Of a DNA stretch of 64,000 bases, positions 26,557 through 35,182 are shown piece by piece; position 1 is the stretch's first letter; each line of letters begins with the position of its first letter. The stretch comes from SZUA-36 sp963774415 (GTDB lineage: Bacteria > Pseudomonadota > Gammaproteobacteria > Xanthomonadales > SZUA-36): assembly GCA_963774415.1 (NCBI GenBank), contig CAVZEU010000005.1, forward strand, positions 228,210 through 292,209, written 5' to 3'. The notes below the pieces were generated by a model. The model made no database searches and had not been told where the DNA came from. It worked only from the letters and a program-made list of their open reading frames with translations. Both the position numbers and the translations under genes were made by a program.

Positions 26557-28413
26557 TCACTCGCACTCGAAATCATCACCGCCCGTGCGCTCGCACAGAT
26601 CGGGCCAGCCGTAGGTATTCCACAGGTCGACGAAACCCGCTTCACGCATAACTTTCTTGAACTCCGGGTCCTGCCGTATCGGTTTGTAGGTCGGAAACCA
26701 GATGCTGTAGAAAAGCGCGTACCTCGGGCCTGTCAGTGACAAAAGCCCCCTGATTTCCTCGAAGGCTAGGTCATGATGGCCCGAGAGATATACGAAATCC
26801 GGGGGCGAGGAGTAGATCTCGAGCTTCCTCGCGCTTTGCTGCATATCCGCCGGCACCGGCGCCGGCTTTCCCGTTTTCCGGTACGCCTCGATCAAATCGA
26901 ACCAGCGCGGCCCGGTCTCGGTGTCGTATCCCGAGAGGCGGTTACTTTTCTGCCAGTCTGCGCGCATGGCGGCAAAATCCTGCTTGACGTAGTCCAGTTG
27001 CACCAGGCTGTTGTAATAAAGACCGAAATCCGGGAACAGCGCCAGTCCCGAATCGATCTCTCTCTTCGCCTGGTCGTATTTGCCAACCTGGATCAGCGCA
27101 TCGATATAGTTCGACAGGATGATCCGCGACATGGGGTCGAGCTCCCTGGCCTTGACGAGAAGACGTTCCGACTGGCCAAGTCTGCCTGTAAAGCTGCCGA
27201 CATTCGCGTACCACTGCCAGGCCGTCGCGTAGTCCGGCGTAACGGCGAGGGCCTTTTTGTATTCGGCGTCGGCCTCGCCCCACTGGTCGAGCTCCGCATA
27301 AATGAAGCCCAGCGTCGTGTGTGCCTGGCCCAGGTCCGGATCCAGTTCGAGCGCCTTTTTTGCGTTGGTTTCGGCCGCAACATAGGTCTCTCGTTGGTCG
27401 ACCTGTTGAACGGCATAGTCCGGGATCAGCACCAGCGTCTCGGCGAGGGCGAGGTGGGCCAGCGCGTAATCCGGGTCGAGCGCGAGCGCCTTTTCGAAAT
27501 GTTGCTTGGCCGTGTAGATGTTGTCGATACCGCGCAGGTTCCAGTAATAGCGGCCCTTGAGGTACTCCTCGTGGGCTTCGAGGTTCCCGGTCGGGGCCTT
27601 GACCTCGGCCGTCTTGCCGGCCGTGCCGAACTGGACCTGCAGCGCACCCGCGATCGCCTTGGCGATGTCCTCCTGCACGTCGAAAATATCCGCCGACTGC
27701 CGGTCGTAGGTGTTCGACCACAGGTGGGAGTCGGTCTTGACGTCGATCAATTGGGCGGTGATGCGGACGCGCTCGCCCTGCTTGCGGACGCTGCCCTCGA
27801 GGATGTAGCCAACGCCGAGCCGCTTGCCCATGGTCGGCACGTCGAGGTGCTGGCCCTTGAGCGAGAACGAGGACGAGCGCGAAGTCACCCTGAGGTCCTT
27901 GACGGCTGCGAGGACGTTCAGAATCTCCTCGGAAATGCCGTCGGCGAAGTATTCCTGGTCGCCCTTCTGGGACAGGTCCTCGAACGGCAGCACAGCGATC
28001 GAAGCCTGGGCGGGCTGGGCCTGGGCCTCGGCTTTTGCGGGCGCCCGCACCGGGTGTTCATCCACGATGACAAAGCGGTCGATCAGCAGGAAAACGACCG
28101 CCAGCGAGAGCCCGCCGATGATCAGCTTGTCGATCTTGCGCCCGGTTTTCGGGGTGATCGATTGGTCCTTGTCGACCTCGGCGGTCTTGACCAGCCCCTG
28201 GGGGGTCATCTCGAAGGCCCAGGAAATGATGAGCGCGACCGGGAAGCCGATCGCGAGCAGCACGATCACGACCTTCGGCAGCCAGCCGGGCAGGCTCAAA
28301 GGGTCCTGCACGACATCGACGAACTGCAGCGCGACCCAGCTGACGACGATATAGGCCACACCGACCCGGAAGACGTTGCGGCGTTTAAGTTCCTTGAAGA
28401 AACTGTCCATCAT
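26557..28413 (-). CDS. TolB-like/TPR membrane protein, paralogue 2
   Basis: About 618 residues with the same plan as its neighbours: SFFKELKRRNVFRVGVAYIV, three membrane helices, a TolB-like domain (IAVLPFEDLSQKGDQEYFAD, then YILEGSVRKQGERVRITAQL) and at least five TPR-like repeats (for example LAHLALAETLVLIPDYA and ATAWQWYANVGS). The start ATG 28413 overlaps the stop of paralogue 3 as ATGA, so translation is probably coupled. The C-terminus reads DLCERTGGDDFECE. The function is unknown; periplasmic TolB plus TPR suggests a scaffold or sensor at the inner membrane. Confidence 0.8.
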   Translation of the reverse strand: MMDSFFKELKRRNVFRVGVAYIVVSWVALQFVDVVQDPLSLPGWLPKVVIVLLAIGFPVALIISWAFEMTPQGLVKTAEVDKDQSITPKTGRKIDKLIIGGLSLAVVFLLIDRFVIVDEHPVRAPAKAEAQAQPAQASIAVLPFEDLSQKGDQEYFADGISEEILNVLAAVKDLRVTSRSSSFSLKGQHLDVPTMGKRLGVGYILEGSVRKQGERVRITAQLIDVKTDSHLWSNTYDRQSADIFDVQEDIAKAIAGALQVQFGTAGKTAEVKAPTGNLEAHEEYLKGRYYWNLRGIDNIYTAKQHFEKALALDPDYALAHLALAETLVLIPDYAVQQVDQRETYVAAETNAKKALELDPDLGQAHTTLGFIYAELDQWGEADAEYKKALAVTPDYATAWQWYANVGSFTGRLGQSERLLVKARELDPMSRIILSNYIDALIQVGKYDQAKREIDSGLALFPDFGLYYNSLVQLDYVKQDFAAMRADWQKSNRLSGYDTETGPRWFDLIEAYRKTGKPAPVPADMQQSARKLEIYSSPPDFVYLSGHHDLAFEEIRGLLSLTGPRYALFYSIWFPTYKPIRQDPEFKKVMREAGFVDLWNTYGWPDLCERTGGDDFECE

Positions 28414-30224
28414 TCGCACTCGAAATCGTCATCGCCCACGGCGCGGCAACCCTTGGGGAAACCGAATTTGCGCCAGTAAGGGAGATAGTTGCGGTTGCTG
28501 ACCAATTCTTTGAAATACTTCGTCTGGCGGTAGGCGTGCGCCCGCGGCCACCACGCAAAGTGAGCAAAGTCCTGTCTTTCGCCGTATTTGTCGTAGGCGC
28601 CGAATACACCCAGAACCGCCGGGTAGACATCCGAAATCTCGAAGCCCTGTTTCTTGCGCCAGGCTTCCAGGGTCGCCAGGTCCTTGCTGTGATCCGCCCC
28701 CCGGTTCTTGACGGCGTCGAGCCAGCCGCGGACCGGAAACTTCTTGCCGTCCCGCTGTGTGCGCCAGAAGAGCACCGCGGCCAGGTCGTTGCCCTCTTTG
28801 ACCATGGCGAAGGGAACCCCGCCCGCCCCGGCATTGACGGGAAAACCGTCTTCGATGCTCTCCTGGTAGAGCTTCAACGCCTCCGCGTATTTGCCCTCGA
28901 CCACCAGGGCCACCACCTGGTGGCGTTTGCAATTGAGATACGCCGGGTCGATGGCAAGACACTTTTCAGTGTCTGCGACGGCTTTCGCCGGAAAGCCGAG
29001 AAACATGTAATTGATGCCGCGCCAAAGATAGGCGGTGGTGTTCTTCGGGTCGTTTGCAATCGCCCGGTCGAGCAGCTCGAAGCTGGCGATCCAGTCAGTT
29101 TTCCCTTTCCCCCTGGCCAAATCCCCGAAAGAGAGATTGTTGCCCTTGACCGCATAGGCCAGCGAAAGCTTGCTGTCCAGGGCGATGGCCCGGTCCGCGG
29201 CCTGGTTGGAGAGGTCAAAGTAGGGCCGGTCGCTGTAACCCCAGCTCGGCATCACCGAGTAGGCCGCGGCCAGGGTTTCCCAGGCGCCCGCAAAGCCCTT
29301 GTCGAGCGCCACCGCCTGTTCGAGATACTTGATGCTGCCGGTAAGGTCAGATCGCGTAATAAACAGGTTCCGCCCCTTCAGGTAGGCGTCGTAGGCGCTC
29401 ATGTTTTCGGTTTTCTGCTCCACCGGTGCGGCCTCGAGGGTGTCGAGACCGAGCGCGCGACCCAGTTCGGCGACGATCGCGTGGGAAATGTCGTCCTGGA
29501 TCTTGAAGATGTCGGTCATCTGGCGGTCGTAGGTATTCGACCACAGGTGCCGGTCGCTGCTGCCGTCGATCAATTGCGCCGTGATGCGGACGGTGTCGCC
29601 GGAACGGCGCACCGAGCCCTCGATCACGTAATCGACCTTCAGGTCCTTGGCGATCTGGGGAATGTTCAGGTTCTCGCCCTTGAAGGCGAAGGCCGACGTG
29701 CGCGAGGCGACCGACAGGCCGTTGACCTTGACCAGGGCGTCGAGGATTTCCTCCGACATGCCCTCCGAGAAATAATTCTGCTTCGGGTCGCCGGACAGGT
29801 TCAGAAACGGCAGCACCGCGATCGAGGCGACCTGGCCGGCTTCGGCCTCGGGCACCACCTTGCCCGGGCTTTCGCCTTCGATGGCAAAGCGGTCGACCAG
29901 CAAAAACACGACCGCCAGCGCCAGCCCGCCGATGATCAGCTTGTCGATCTTGCGGCCGGTCTGGGGCGTGATCGAATGGTCCTTGTCGACCTCGGCGGTC
30001 TTGACCAGCCCCTGCGGCGTCATCTCGAAGGCCCAGGAAATGATCAGCGCTATCGGGAAGCCGATGGCAAGCAGCACGATGACCACCCTCTGGAACCATT
30101 CCGGCAACGCCAGCGGATCCTGGATAACGTCGACGAATTGCAGCGCAACCCAGCTGACGACGATATAGGCCACGCCGACGCGAAAGACGTTGCGTCTTTT
30201 CAGTTCCTGGAAAAACTTGTTCAA
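28410..30224 (-). CDS. TolB-like/TPR membrane protein, paralogue 3
   Basis: About 604 residues, the first of the three tandem genes in transcription order. It starts LNKFFQELKRRNVFRVGVAY at TTG 30224, preferred because GGGGAG and GGAAG precede it; TTG 30254 is in frame upstream but lacks such a site. The membrane helices, TolB-like domain (IAVLPFLNLSGDPKQNYFSE, then YVIEGSVRRSGDTVRITAQL) and TPR helices match the other two. The tail reads GCRAVGDDDFECE. Its stop overlaps the start of paralogue 2. The first 120 residues are the best conserved part of the family, which suggests a shared membrane partner. Confidence 0.78.
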   Translation of the reverse strand: MNKFFQELKRRNVFRVGVAYIVVSWVALQFVDVIQDPLALPEWFQRVVIVLLAIGFPIALIISWAFEMTPQGLVKTAEVDKDHSITPQTGRKIDKLIIGGLALAVVFLLVDRFAIEGESPGKVVPEAEAGQVASIAVLPFLNLSGDPKQNYFSEGMSEEILDALVKVNGLSVASRTSAFAFKGENLNIPQIAKDLKVDYVIEGSVRRSGDTVRITAQLIDGSSDRHLWSNTYDRQMTDIFKIQDDISHAIVAELGRALGLDTLEAAPVEQKTENMSAYDAYLKGRNLFITRSDLTGSIKYLEQAVALDKGFAGAWETLAAAYSVMPSWGYSDRPYFDLSNQAADRAIALDSKLSLAYAVKGNNLSFGDLARGKGKTDWIASFELLDRAIANDPKNTTAYLWRGINYMFLGFPAKAVADTEKCLAIDPAYLNCKRHQVVALVVEGKYAEALKLYQESIEDGFPVNAGAGGVPFAMVKEGNDLAAVLFWRTQRDGKKFPVRGWLDAVKNRGADHSKDLATLEAWRKKQGFEISDVYPAVLGVFGAYDKYGERQDFAHFAWWPRAHAYRQTKYFKELVSNRNYLPYWRKFGFPKGCRAVGDDDFECE

Positions 30225-30496
30225 GGACTTCCCAACTCCCCGCCGGATTGGCAACGGACACTAGCATAAGCATAGGATATTGGCGAGAAACATTCTCAAT
30301 GCGCACGTGTCTCGGCCCCGCTCAGGGTCGTGGCGCCACGGATGCTTTCCGCGCGCAGGCGGGGCGCTCAAACCCGGGGTCCGCTTTTGTGGGCGAATTC
30401 CTGGGCTGCCCCCGATCGGGCAAAAGACTCGTATGGGTCAATTTCAAAGCCGGCGTGGCCAACGGCTTCGGGATAATGGAGACTTTGCAGTCGCCC

Positions 30497-30955
30497 TCAG
30501 TCTCCGGACCGCCGCCGCCCCTCGGCCTCGGCGTAGTGATTGTAGAGGTCCTGGAGCACGCGCCGCACGGACCCGCTGTAGCCCGCGGCAATGCCGAGCA
30601 CCACGGTCATCGCGGCCGCCCGGTCCGGGTGCCGGCGCACCCAGTCTCGCAACACGGGGTCGGCACAGCGTTCGAGCGCTTCTTCGAGTCCATCGAGGGG
30701 GCTGAGGTCTGCTTCACTTACGCGGCGCCTGCGCTGGTAGCTCCGTCGGCGGGTTATCAGGTGCGTGACGAGCCACACCAGCAGCGCGGCGAGCAGCAAT
30801 ACAGCGGCAATGATCAGGGCCGCGAGCACCGGTTGCACGACCTGCTGGAGAGCGAGATATCCCGCCAGCGCCAGGAACGCCAACATAAACGTCCCCAGCA
30901 GACCCGCCATGGCCAGGGCGACCGCCCGGGTCTGGATTCGTCGGCTCCATTTCAT
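30497..30955 (-). CDS. YqjE/holin-like small membrane protein
   Basis: The 152-residue protein has two adjacent membrane helices (about residues 12-33 and 42-63: VLAALIIAAVLLLAALLVW), then a highly basic RRRSYQRRRRV stretch and a soluble C-terminus. This matches YqjE-like or phage holin superfamily III-like proteins, which in Gammaproteobacteria are usually encoded right after an ElaB/YqjD gene. That is the case here: the DUF883 gene lies 49 bases upstream on the same strand. These proteins are linked to ribosome hibernation or membrane stress in other bacteria; no phage context is present. The exact role is unknown. Confidence 0.65.
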   Translation of the reverse strand: MKWSRRIQTRAVALAMAGLLGTFMLAFLALAGYLALQQVVQPVLAALIIAAVLLLAALLVWLVTHLITRRRSYQRRRRVSEADLSPLDGLEEALERCADPVLRDWVRRHPDRAAAMTVVLGIAAGYSGSVRRVLQDLYNHYAEAEGRRRSGD

Positions 30956-31004
30956 GGCTGCTGCCCCGGAACCGGGGATCCGTCAAGCATGGTATCCGGA
31001 CGCT

Positions 31005-31280
31005 TCAGCGATCCAGGAGCTTGCCCAGGATGAACCCGACGCCAAACGCCGTGGCGATGCTGGTCAGTGGACGGTCTTCGATTTCGTGCTCGAAACTGTC
31101 CAGGGTCTCCCGCGCCCGGTCCCGTGACCGTTCTGCAGACTCCCTTACTTTTTCACGCCCCCGGGAAACCTGCTCACTGGTGATGTGACGAAGGGTCTTG
31201 GCGACTTCGCCGAAATCGGCCTTGAGCTTCGCGATATCGTCGCGTAGTTCCTGGATGTCCTTTTCGCTGTTGTTGGCCAT
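31005..31280 (-). CDS. ElaB/YqjD-like DUF883 protein
   Basis: The 91-residue protein begins MANNSEKDIQELRDDIAKLK, has a long amphipathic helix with many Arg and Glu (RGREKVRESAERSRDRARE) and ends in a membrane segment (LTSIATAFGVGFILGKLLDR). This is the standard layout of the ElaB/YqjD family, C-tail-anchored inner-membrane proteins that bind ribosomes in stationary phase in Escherichia coli. The start is decided by a strong AGGAGG seven bases before ATG 31280; the longer frame to 31427 has no such support. It forms a pair with the YqjE-like gene. Confidence 0.8.
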   Translation of the reverse strand: MANNSEKDIQELRDDIAKLKADFGEVAKTLRHITSEQVSRGREKVRESAERSRDRARETLDSFEHEIEDRPLTSIATAFGVGFILGKLLDR

Positions 31281-31585
31281 TTCCGAACCTCCTCTTTTGA
31301 TGCGACCACTACCTTTGAATTTTGGGGAAACAAGCGAATTTTCAAGGCCCCGCGGGTCGAAAAATGCCCTTTGCACAGATATTTGCGATACATCGCGCCC
31401 GGTTGCAACCAAGGGCGGAGCGGACACGGGTCTCCGGATTTACGGCGCGCGCATGATACCTGTCGCCAAGCACCCGGGCTCAGAGCAGATATTCACAGGG
31501 CCTTGCCTCTGGCAGTTTTTTCATCGGTCCGGAATCAGTTCCGCCGCTCGCCATCATTTCACATGGATTGGCGCAAGATACCGGC

Positions 31586-32362
31586 TCAGGCGCGCAGACC
31601 CTTGAACAGCATCAGCAGGGCCACGGCGATGATGGCGAAGGCAAAGATCCTGTTGAGCGCCCCGCGGGTCTTGGACAGCCGCTTTGCGCCAATCGTGCCC
31701 AGCCAGCCACCGGCGATACCGCCGGCGATGAATTCGATGGCCACGGGCCAGTCGATCATCCCCGAGACGGCATAATTCGTTGCCGCGGTCAGGCCGAAAC
31801 TGCCGACCGCGAACAACGAGGTGCCAATCGCATAAATGATTTCCATGCCACTGGCTAGCATCAGCCCGGGCACGATCAAAAAGCCGCCGCCAATGCCGAA
31901 GAAACCGGACAGCGCCCCGGTGCCCAGGCCTATGCCGGCCAGGCGCGGATGCATGTGCGGCAAGGGATAGCGATCCGGGCCGTTGCTGCGGCCGCGCAAC
32001 ATCAGGGCCGCGACGAACAGCATCAACAGCGCGAAGAGCACCAGCAGGTGTTGCCCGTTGGCCGCTTTGCCCACACTCGACCCGATCACCGCTCCCACCA
32101 CACCGCTGGCCGCAAAAGGGAACGCGACCCTCCAGCGCACGTGCCCGGCGCGTGCGTGCGGAACGAGGTTGGCAAAAGCGTTGACGGACACCGCCAGGGC
32201 GCTGGTGCCGATCGCCAGGTGGGGGTCTTTGACGCCGACCACGTAAAGCAACAAGGGCACAGCCAGGATCGAACCGCCGCCGCCGATCAGTGCCAGCGAA
32301 AAACCGACGCCCGACCCGCACACAGCGGCGAGCAGTGCCTGGAAGGTGAATAAGTGGTTCAT
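31586..32362 (-). CDS. TauE/SafE family sulfite exporter-like protein
   Basis: The 258-residue membrane protein has about eight hydrophobic segments and the two inverted family signatures GGGGSILAVPLLLYVVGVKD (about residues 28-47) and FFGIGGGFLIVPGLMLASGM (about 154-173). TauE/SafE proteins are thought to export sulfite, sulfonates or other organic anions, but substrates are mostly untested. The gene is alone on the minus strand with no sulfur-metabolism neighbour; cysK is 14 kb away. Confidence 0.85.
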   Translation of the reverse strand: MNHLFTFQALLAAVCGSGVGFSLALIGGGGSILAVPLLLYVVGVKDPHLAIGTSALAVSVNAFANLVPHARAGHVRWRVAFPFAASGVVGAVIGSSVGKAANGQHLLVLFALLMLFVAALMLRGRSNGPDRYPLPHMHPRLAGIGLGTGALSGFFGIGGGFLIVPGLMLASGMEIIYAIGTSLFAVGSFGLTAATNYAVSGMIDWPVAIEFIAGGIAGGWLGTIGAKRLSKTRGALNRIFAFAIIAVALLMLFKGLRA

Positions 32363-32515
32363 GGTGTCCTTGCGCGCTCAGTATAGACCAGCTTGCGCCT
32401 GCCAGGGCGCTGCGCTTGAGACGCCACAACCGCCGCAATTTTCGGGTATCGAGGAGTCAGGTCGCTGACGCCCTGGCGCAATCCTGGGTATCGTTTGGTG
32501 CGTCGTTTGGTGCGG

Positions 32516-32560
32516 CAATAAAAATGGCCCCGCGGGCCTGGGAAGGCACGCGCGGGGCCA
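32516..32560 (-). terminator. Rho-independent terminator downstream of the spondin gene
   Basis: Arms TGGCCCCGCG (32525-32534) and CGCGGGGCCA (32551-32560) are perfect complements. Read on the minus strand the hairpin is followed by TTTTTATT. It lies about 70 bases after the stop of the spondin-domain gene. Confidence 0.8.
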
Positions 32561-32576
32561 AAGGTGGTCAGAGGCT

Positions 32577-32598
32577 GGGGAGGGTCGCGGCCCTCCCC
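32577..32598. terminator. GC-rich hairpin after the spondin gene
   Basis: GGGGAGGG at 32577-32584 pairs perfectly with CCCTCCCC at 32591-32598 around a six-base loop. It lacks a T-tract and lies between the spondin stop and the stronger terminator, so it may pause polymerase or protect the mRNA end. Confidence 0.45.
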
Positions 32599-32627
32599 GT
32601 CGATTTCCCTATCTGCCCCGGAGCGGC

Positions 32628-33365
32628 TTACTTGATACGCTCGATGGTCACCTCGACCACCGGGTCGCGCCAGTCGTATATTGCCGGGTCAAGGCCGTCC
32701 TCTCCGGCAACGCCATGAATACCTGCATGTACGAAGATGTAACCTTCGCCGCTGCCGTCATTGATCCCGGCGCCGGTTGCGCCGTTGTCGCCGTCAGCAC
32801 CGCCCACGGTTCCACCTTCCCCAGTGGTTTCCAAGTTCGCCTCACTGCCGGCGTCATAGCCGTTGGCAAAGTAGCGGGCCGTATCACCGATGCCCCAGGG
32901 CAACGCTACGCCGCGCAGGGCCCAGAACCCGTCGTTGGTCTTGCCCAGCATGGAGGCAACGCTCAGGTACTTGACATTGCCCGAGGCGCTGATGGTGAGA
33001 GAACCGGACTCGCTGGGGTGAATGACCCCACCACCGTATGTCTTCGCCTCCCAGACGCCGTCGGCGGCAGAGACCGCATCGAAAAGGAGGTCCGGGGAAC
33101 CAGTCTCCGCCACCGCGGCAAGCCCGAAATACTGGGCGTAGCCGTCATCCAACGGCCCGGGCGTGGGCCCCAACTCAAATAGTTGGAACGCCTTGGTATG
33201 AGTCGCGACGACCGGCGGCGACAGGGGCTGGCCCAGGGTCGCGTCCTGGATCGTGACCCGATACAGGCGATAGTGGTCCGCCGCCATGGCGGCGGGCGTT
33301 AGGGCGATGGCGCCTGCAAGGACTGCAGCGCTCAATATAACGGTTTTCAGGTGTGGTGTTTTCAT
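32628..33365 (-). CDS. Secreted spondin-domain protein
   Basis: The 245-residue protein has a signal peptide (MKTPHLKTVILSAAVLAGAIALT, ending PAAMAADHY) and then a Spondin_N-type domain: YRLYRVTIQDATLGQPLSPP, ATHTKAFQLFELG, and AVAETGSPDLLF. Bacterial spondin-domain proteins are secreted and of unknown function; in animals the domain occurs in extracellular matrix proteins. AAGGAG lies at good distance from ATG 33365. A GTAACC-N16-CGAA promoter motif lies about 145 bases upstream, and the gene follows the sigma/NrsF pair on the same strand, so it is a likely target of that sigma factor. Two hairpins end the transcript. Confidence 0.8.
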   Translation of the reverse strand: MKTPHLKTVILSAAVLAGAIALTPAAMAADHYRLYRVTIQDATLGQPLSPPVVATHTKAFQLFELGPTPGPLDDGYAQYFGLAAVAETGSPDLLFDAVSAADGVWEAKTYGGGVIHPSESGSLTISASGNVKYLSVASMLGKTNDGFWALRGVALPWGIGDTARYFANGYDAGSEANLETTGEGGTVGGADGDNGATGAGINDGSGEGYIFVHAGIHGVAGEDGLDPAIYDWRDPVVEVTIERIK

Positions 33366-33509
33366 GTGATCAACTCCTTACGATGTCTATATGAAATGGT
33401 TAGAACTATCTATATTTCTGGTCAGCGGCACGCTTTTTATAAACCGGGCCGAGACAGGACCGCCGTTTACTGGCTGCAACCGACCAGCGCTTGGTGGTTT
33501 AGGAGTGGA

Positions 33510-33535
33510 TTCGTGGGACGAACGGAAAAGGTTAC
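33510..33535 (-). promoter_or_regulatory. Predicted ECF sigma promoter of the spondin gene
   Basis: On the minus strand GTAACC (33535-33530) is followed after exactly 16 bases by CGAA (33513-33510). This equals the motif I recall for NrsF-associated sigma F of Caulobacter crescentus. The implied start site leaves a leader of about 140 bases before ATG 33365. Confidence 0.6.
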
Positions 33536-33586
33536 AGAAACACCAAAAAAAGTTGGCAGCGAGCAGCGAACGGGGATTGTTGGAGC

Positions 33587-34246
33587 CTAATCCCTCTGGT
33601 GGCGGCCGCGCCGGGGGCGCCATATCGCGGCGATGCCGGCCGCCACCCCGACCATCAACAGACCGGGGAGGATATGGAAGAGCAAAATATGGATCGGCGC
33701 GTACATACAGGCAATTTGCATATACAGCGCGGGCAGCATCCCCGCAACCAAGCCGATGGACATGGCCGTGCGCACGGGACGGAGCGGGTAGAACCGGCGG
33801 ACAAAGTAAAGCCCGGCCAGGATCACCGGCAGCGCGTAGACCATTGTTTCCAGCCAGCAGTGGGGACGCGCTCCCAGTCTCGACGGTTCCAGGGCGGGGC
33901 TGAAGAGCCCGATGACGTATTGCACCAGCCACAGAGCCATCAACACGACCCCGGTCACGGCAAACTGTTTACTCAGGGCCGCCGGCACGGACGAGCGAAA
34001 GGCCACCAGGCTGACCCAGAGTATCGCGGCAACACCCAACAGGGTTTCCAATAGGAAGCGCGGCTGGGTGACCAGTTGTGTCGTCGCGCCCGGTCGAATG
34101 GGGTCCATAAGACCGGTCACAACCACCACGTATACGGCGCTGAGCAGAAGCCAGGCTATGGCTAATCGGTTGATTTTCTGGGGCTTTTTGACCGGCTCCA
34201 GGTCATGGCTGAGTTTCGCTATCAGGCTGCGGTATTGTTCGTTCAT
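33587..34246 (-). CDS. NrsF/DUF1109-type anti-sigma factor
   Basis: The 219-residue membrane protein has six predicted helices, a soluble N-terminus (NEQYRSLIAKLSHDLEPVKK) and the family-like ARPHCWLETMVYALPVILAG in the middle, with further cysteine at QIACMYAP. NrsF proteins hold ECF sigma factors inactive at the inner membrane and release them on metal or other stress, using conserved cysteines. The start ATG overlaps the stop of the sigma gene by four bases (34243-34246), the usual coupled arrangement. The spondin gene follows about 220 bases downstream. Confidence 0.8.
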   Translation of the reverse strand: MNEQYRSLIAKLSHDLEPVKKPQKINRLAIAWLLLSAVYVVVVTGLMDPIRPGATTQLVTQPRFLLETLLGVAAILWVSLVAFRSSVPAALSKQFAVTGVVLMALWLVQYVIGLFSPALEPSRLGARPHCWLETMVYALPVILAGLYFVRRFYPLRPVRTAMSIGLVAGMLPALYMQIACMYAPIHILLFHILPGLLMVGVAAGIAAIWRPRRGRHQRD

Positions 34247-34824
34247 GGTTGATCCGCCTCCATCAACCGGCCGAGCTTGCGGATGGCCCGGTGTACCCGG
34301 ACCTTCACCAGGCTCTTGGATATACCCAGTTTTTCAGCCGTTTCAGCGATACTGTAGCCGATGATCTTGGTCAAAATCAGCACGTCCCGATATTCCTTCG
34401 ACAAGGCATCTAGCAGGCGGCCCCTGATCATTTCGCTCTCCACCTCGCTTTGCTGGCTTGTCTGGGACAGGACTTCATGCTCTCCCTGGTATTGCCCGAC
34501 GATCCTGCTTCTGGTGTTGTGCTTGCGCAGCGTATCGATGGCCTTGTGGCGTATGATGGCAAACAACCAGGGCCGAAAGGGCCGGTCCCGATCATAAGTA
34601 TGGCGGGCCTGGTGGATGGCGATCAGGGATTCCTGTACGCAATCCTCGATAAAATGATGGTTGCCGAAACGACTGCGCAGGAAGTTATATATCACGGTCG
34701 TCAACTCGGTCAGCAGGCGCTGGTAATCCGACTCGTTACCCGCCTGTGCGCTCACCATCAAGTTCGCCCAGCACCGTTCATCGGATCCGGACTCCATGCT
34801 GGTGCTTTTTGCGAGTGATTCCAT
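34243..34824 (-). CDS. ECF-type RNA polymerase sigma factor
   Basis: About 193 residues with region 2 (YNFLRSRFGNHHFIEDCVQE, then RPFRPWLFAIIRHKAIDTLR) and region 4 (DALSKEYRDVLILTKIIGYS, then EKLGISKSLVKVRVHRAIRK). It lacks any extra C-terminal domain. The start is uncertain: ATG 34824 is used here, ATG 34797 and a longer frame to 34911 are possible, and none has a clear ribosome site. Pairing with an NrsF-type anti-sigma places it with the sigma F-like ECF group. A GTAACC-N16-CGTA motif upstream suggests it controls itself, and a close match lies before the spondin gene. Confidence 0.85.
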   Translation of the reverse strand: MESLAKSTSMESGSDERCWANLMVSAQAGNESDYQRLLTELTTVIYNFLRSRFGNHHFIEDCVQESLIAIHQARHTYDRDRPFRPWLFAIIRHKAIDTLRKHNTRSRIVGQYQGEHEVLSQTSQQSEVESEMIRGRLLDALSKEYRDVLILTKIIGYSIAETAEKLGISKSLVKVRVHRAIRKLGRLMEADQP

Positions 34825-35041
34825 CAAAACCGGTTCATAAGGGATTGCGGCCGCCGCCAAGGCCATGAATGGCGGCGACAACGATCCTAGCAAAGAAACT
34901 TTTCCGGTCATACCACTGTTCCACTATCTGCCCAAATACCGCGACGCACTGTGAGTTCCCGCTCGGCGTGCGGTGCGGCGGCAAATCGATCGACCCATGT
35001 ACGATGATCCATCCGCCTGAATTGCCAAACTAACCGCTAAC

Positions 35042-35067
35042 TACGTTTGCCGGGTCACTGGGGTTAC
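35042..35067 (-). promoter_or_regulatory. Predicted autoregulatory ECF promoter
   Basis: On the minus strand GTAACC (35067-35062) is followed after exactly 16 bases by CGTA (35045-35042), one base off the CGAA of the spondin promoter. It lies about 130-220 bases before the sigma gene, depending on the start codon used. Confidence 0.5.
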
Positions 35068-35182
35068 AACCGCTGCACGGAATTTACCGCCGTTTCGTTT
35101 GTCGGACCTGTTGATGTGTAATGAGCGATCGTTTTCCGCGCCGTAAGCTCGGTTCGATCGATAACCATAAGAGGAGACCCCG

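Noticed and set aside
26773..28479. Long plus-strand reading frame (568 codons) opposite TolB/TPR paralogue 2
   Set aside because: It is an antisense shadow: composition is Arg/Gly/Val-rich with no domain, while the minus strand encodes a clear family. The same holds for 28536-30269 and for 52557-53765 opposite norB.
30497..31280. Holin-like protein as a sign of a prophage
   Set aside because: It pairs with an ElaB/YqjD-like gene as in ordinary chromosomes, and no other phage gene is near.
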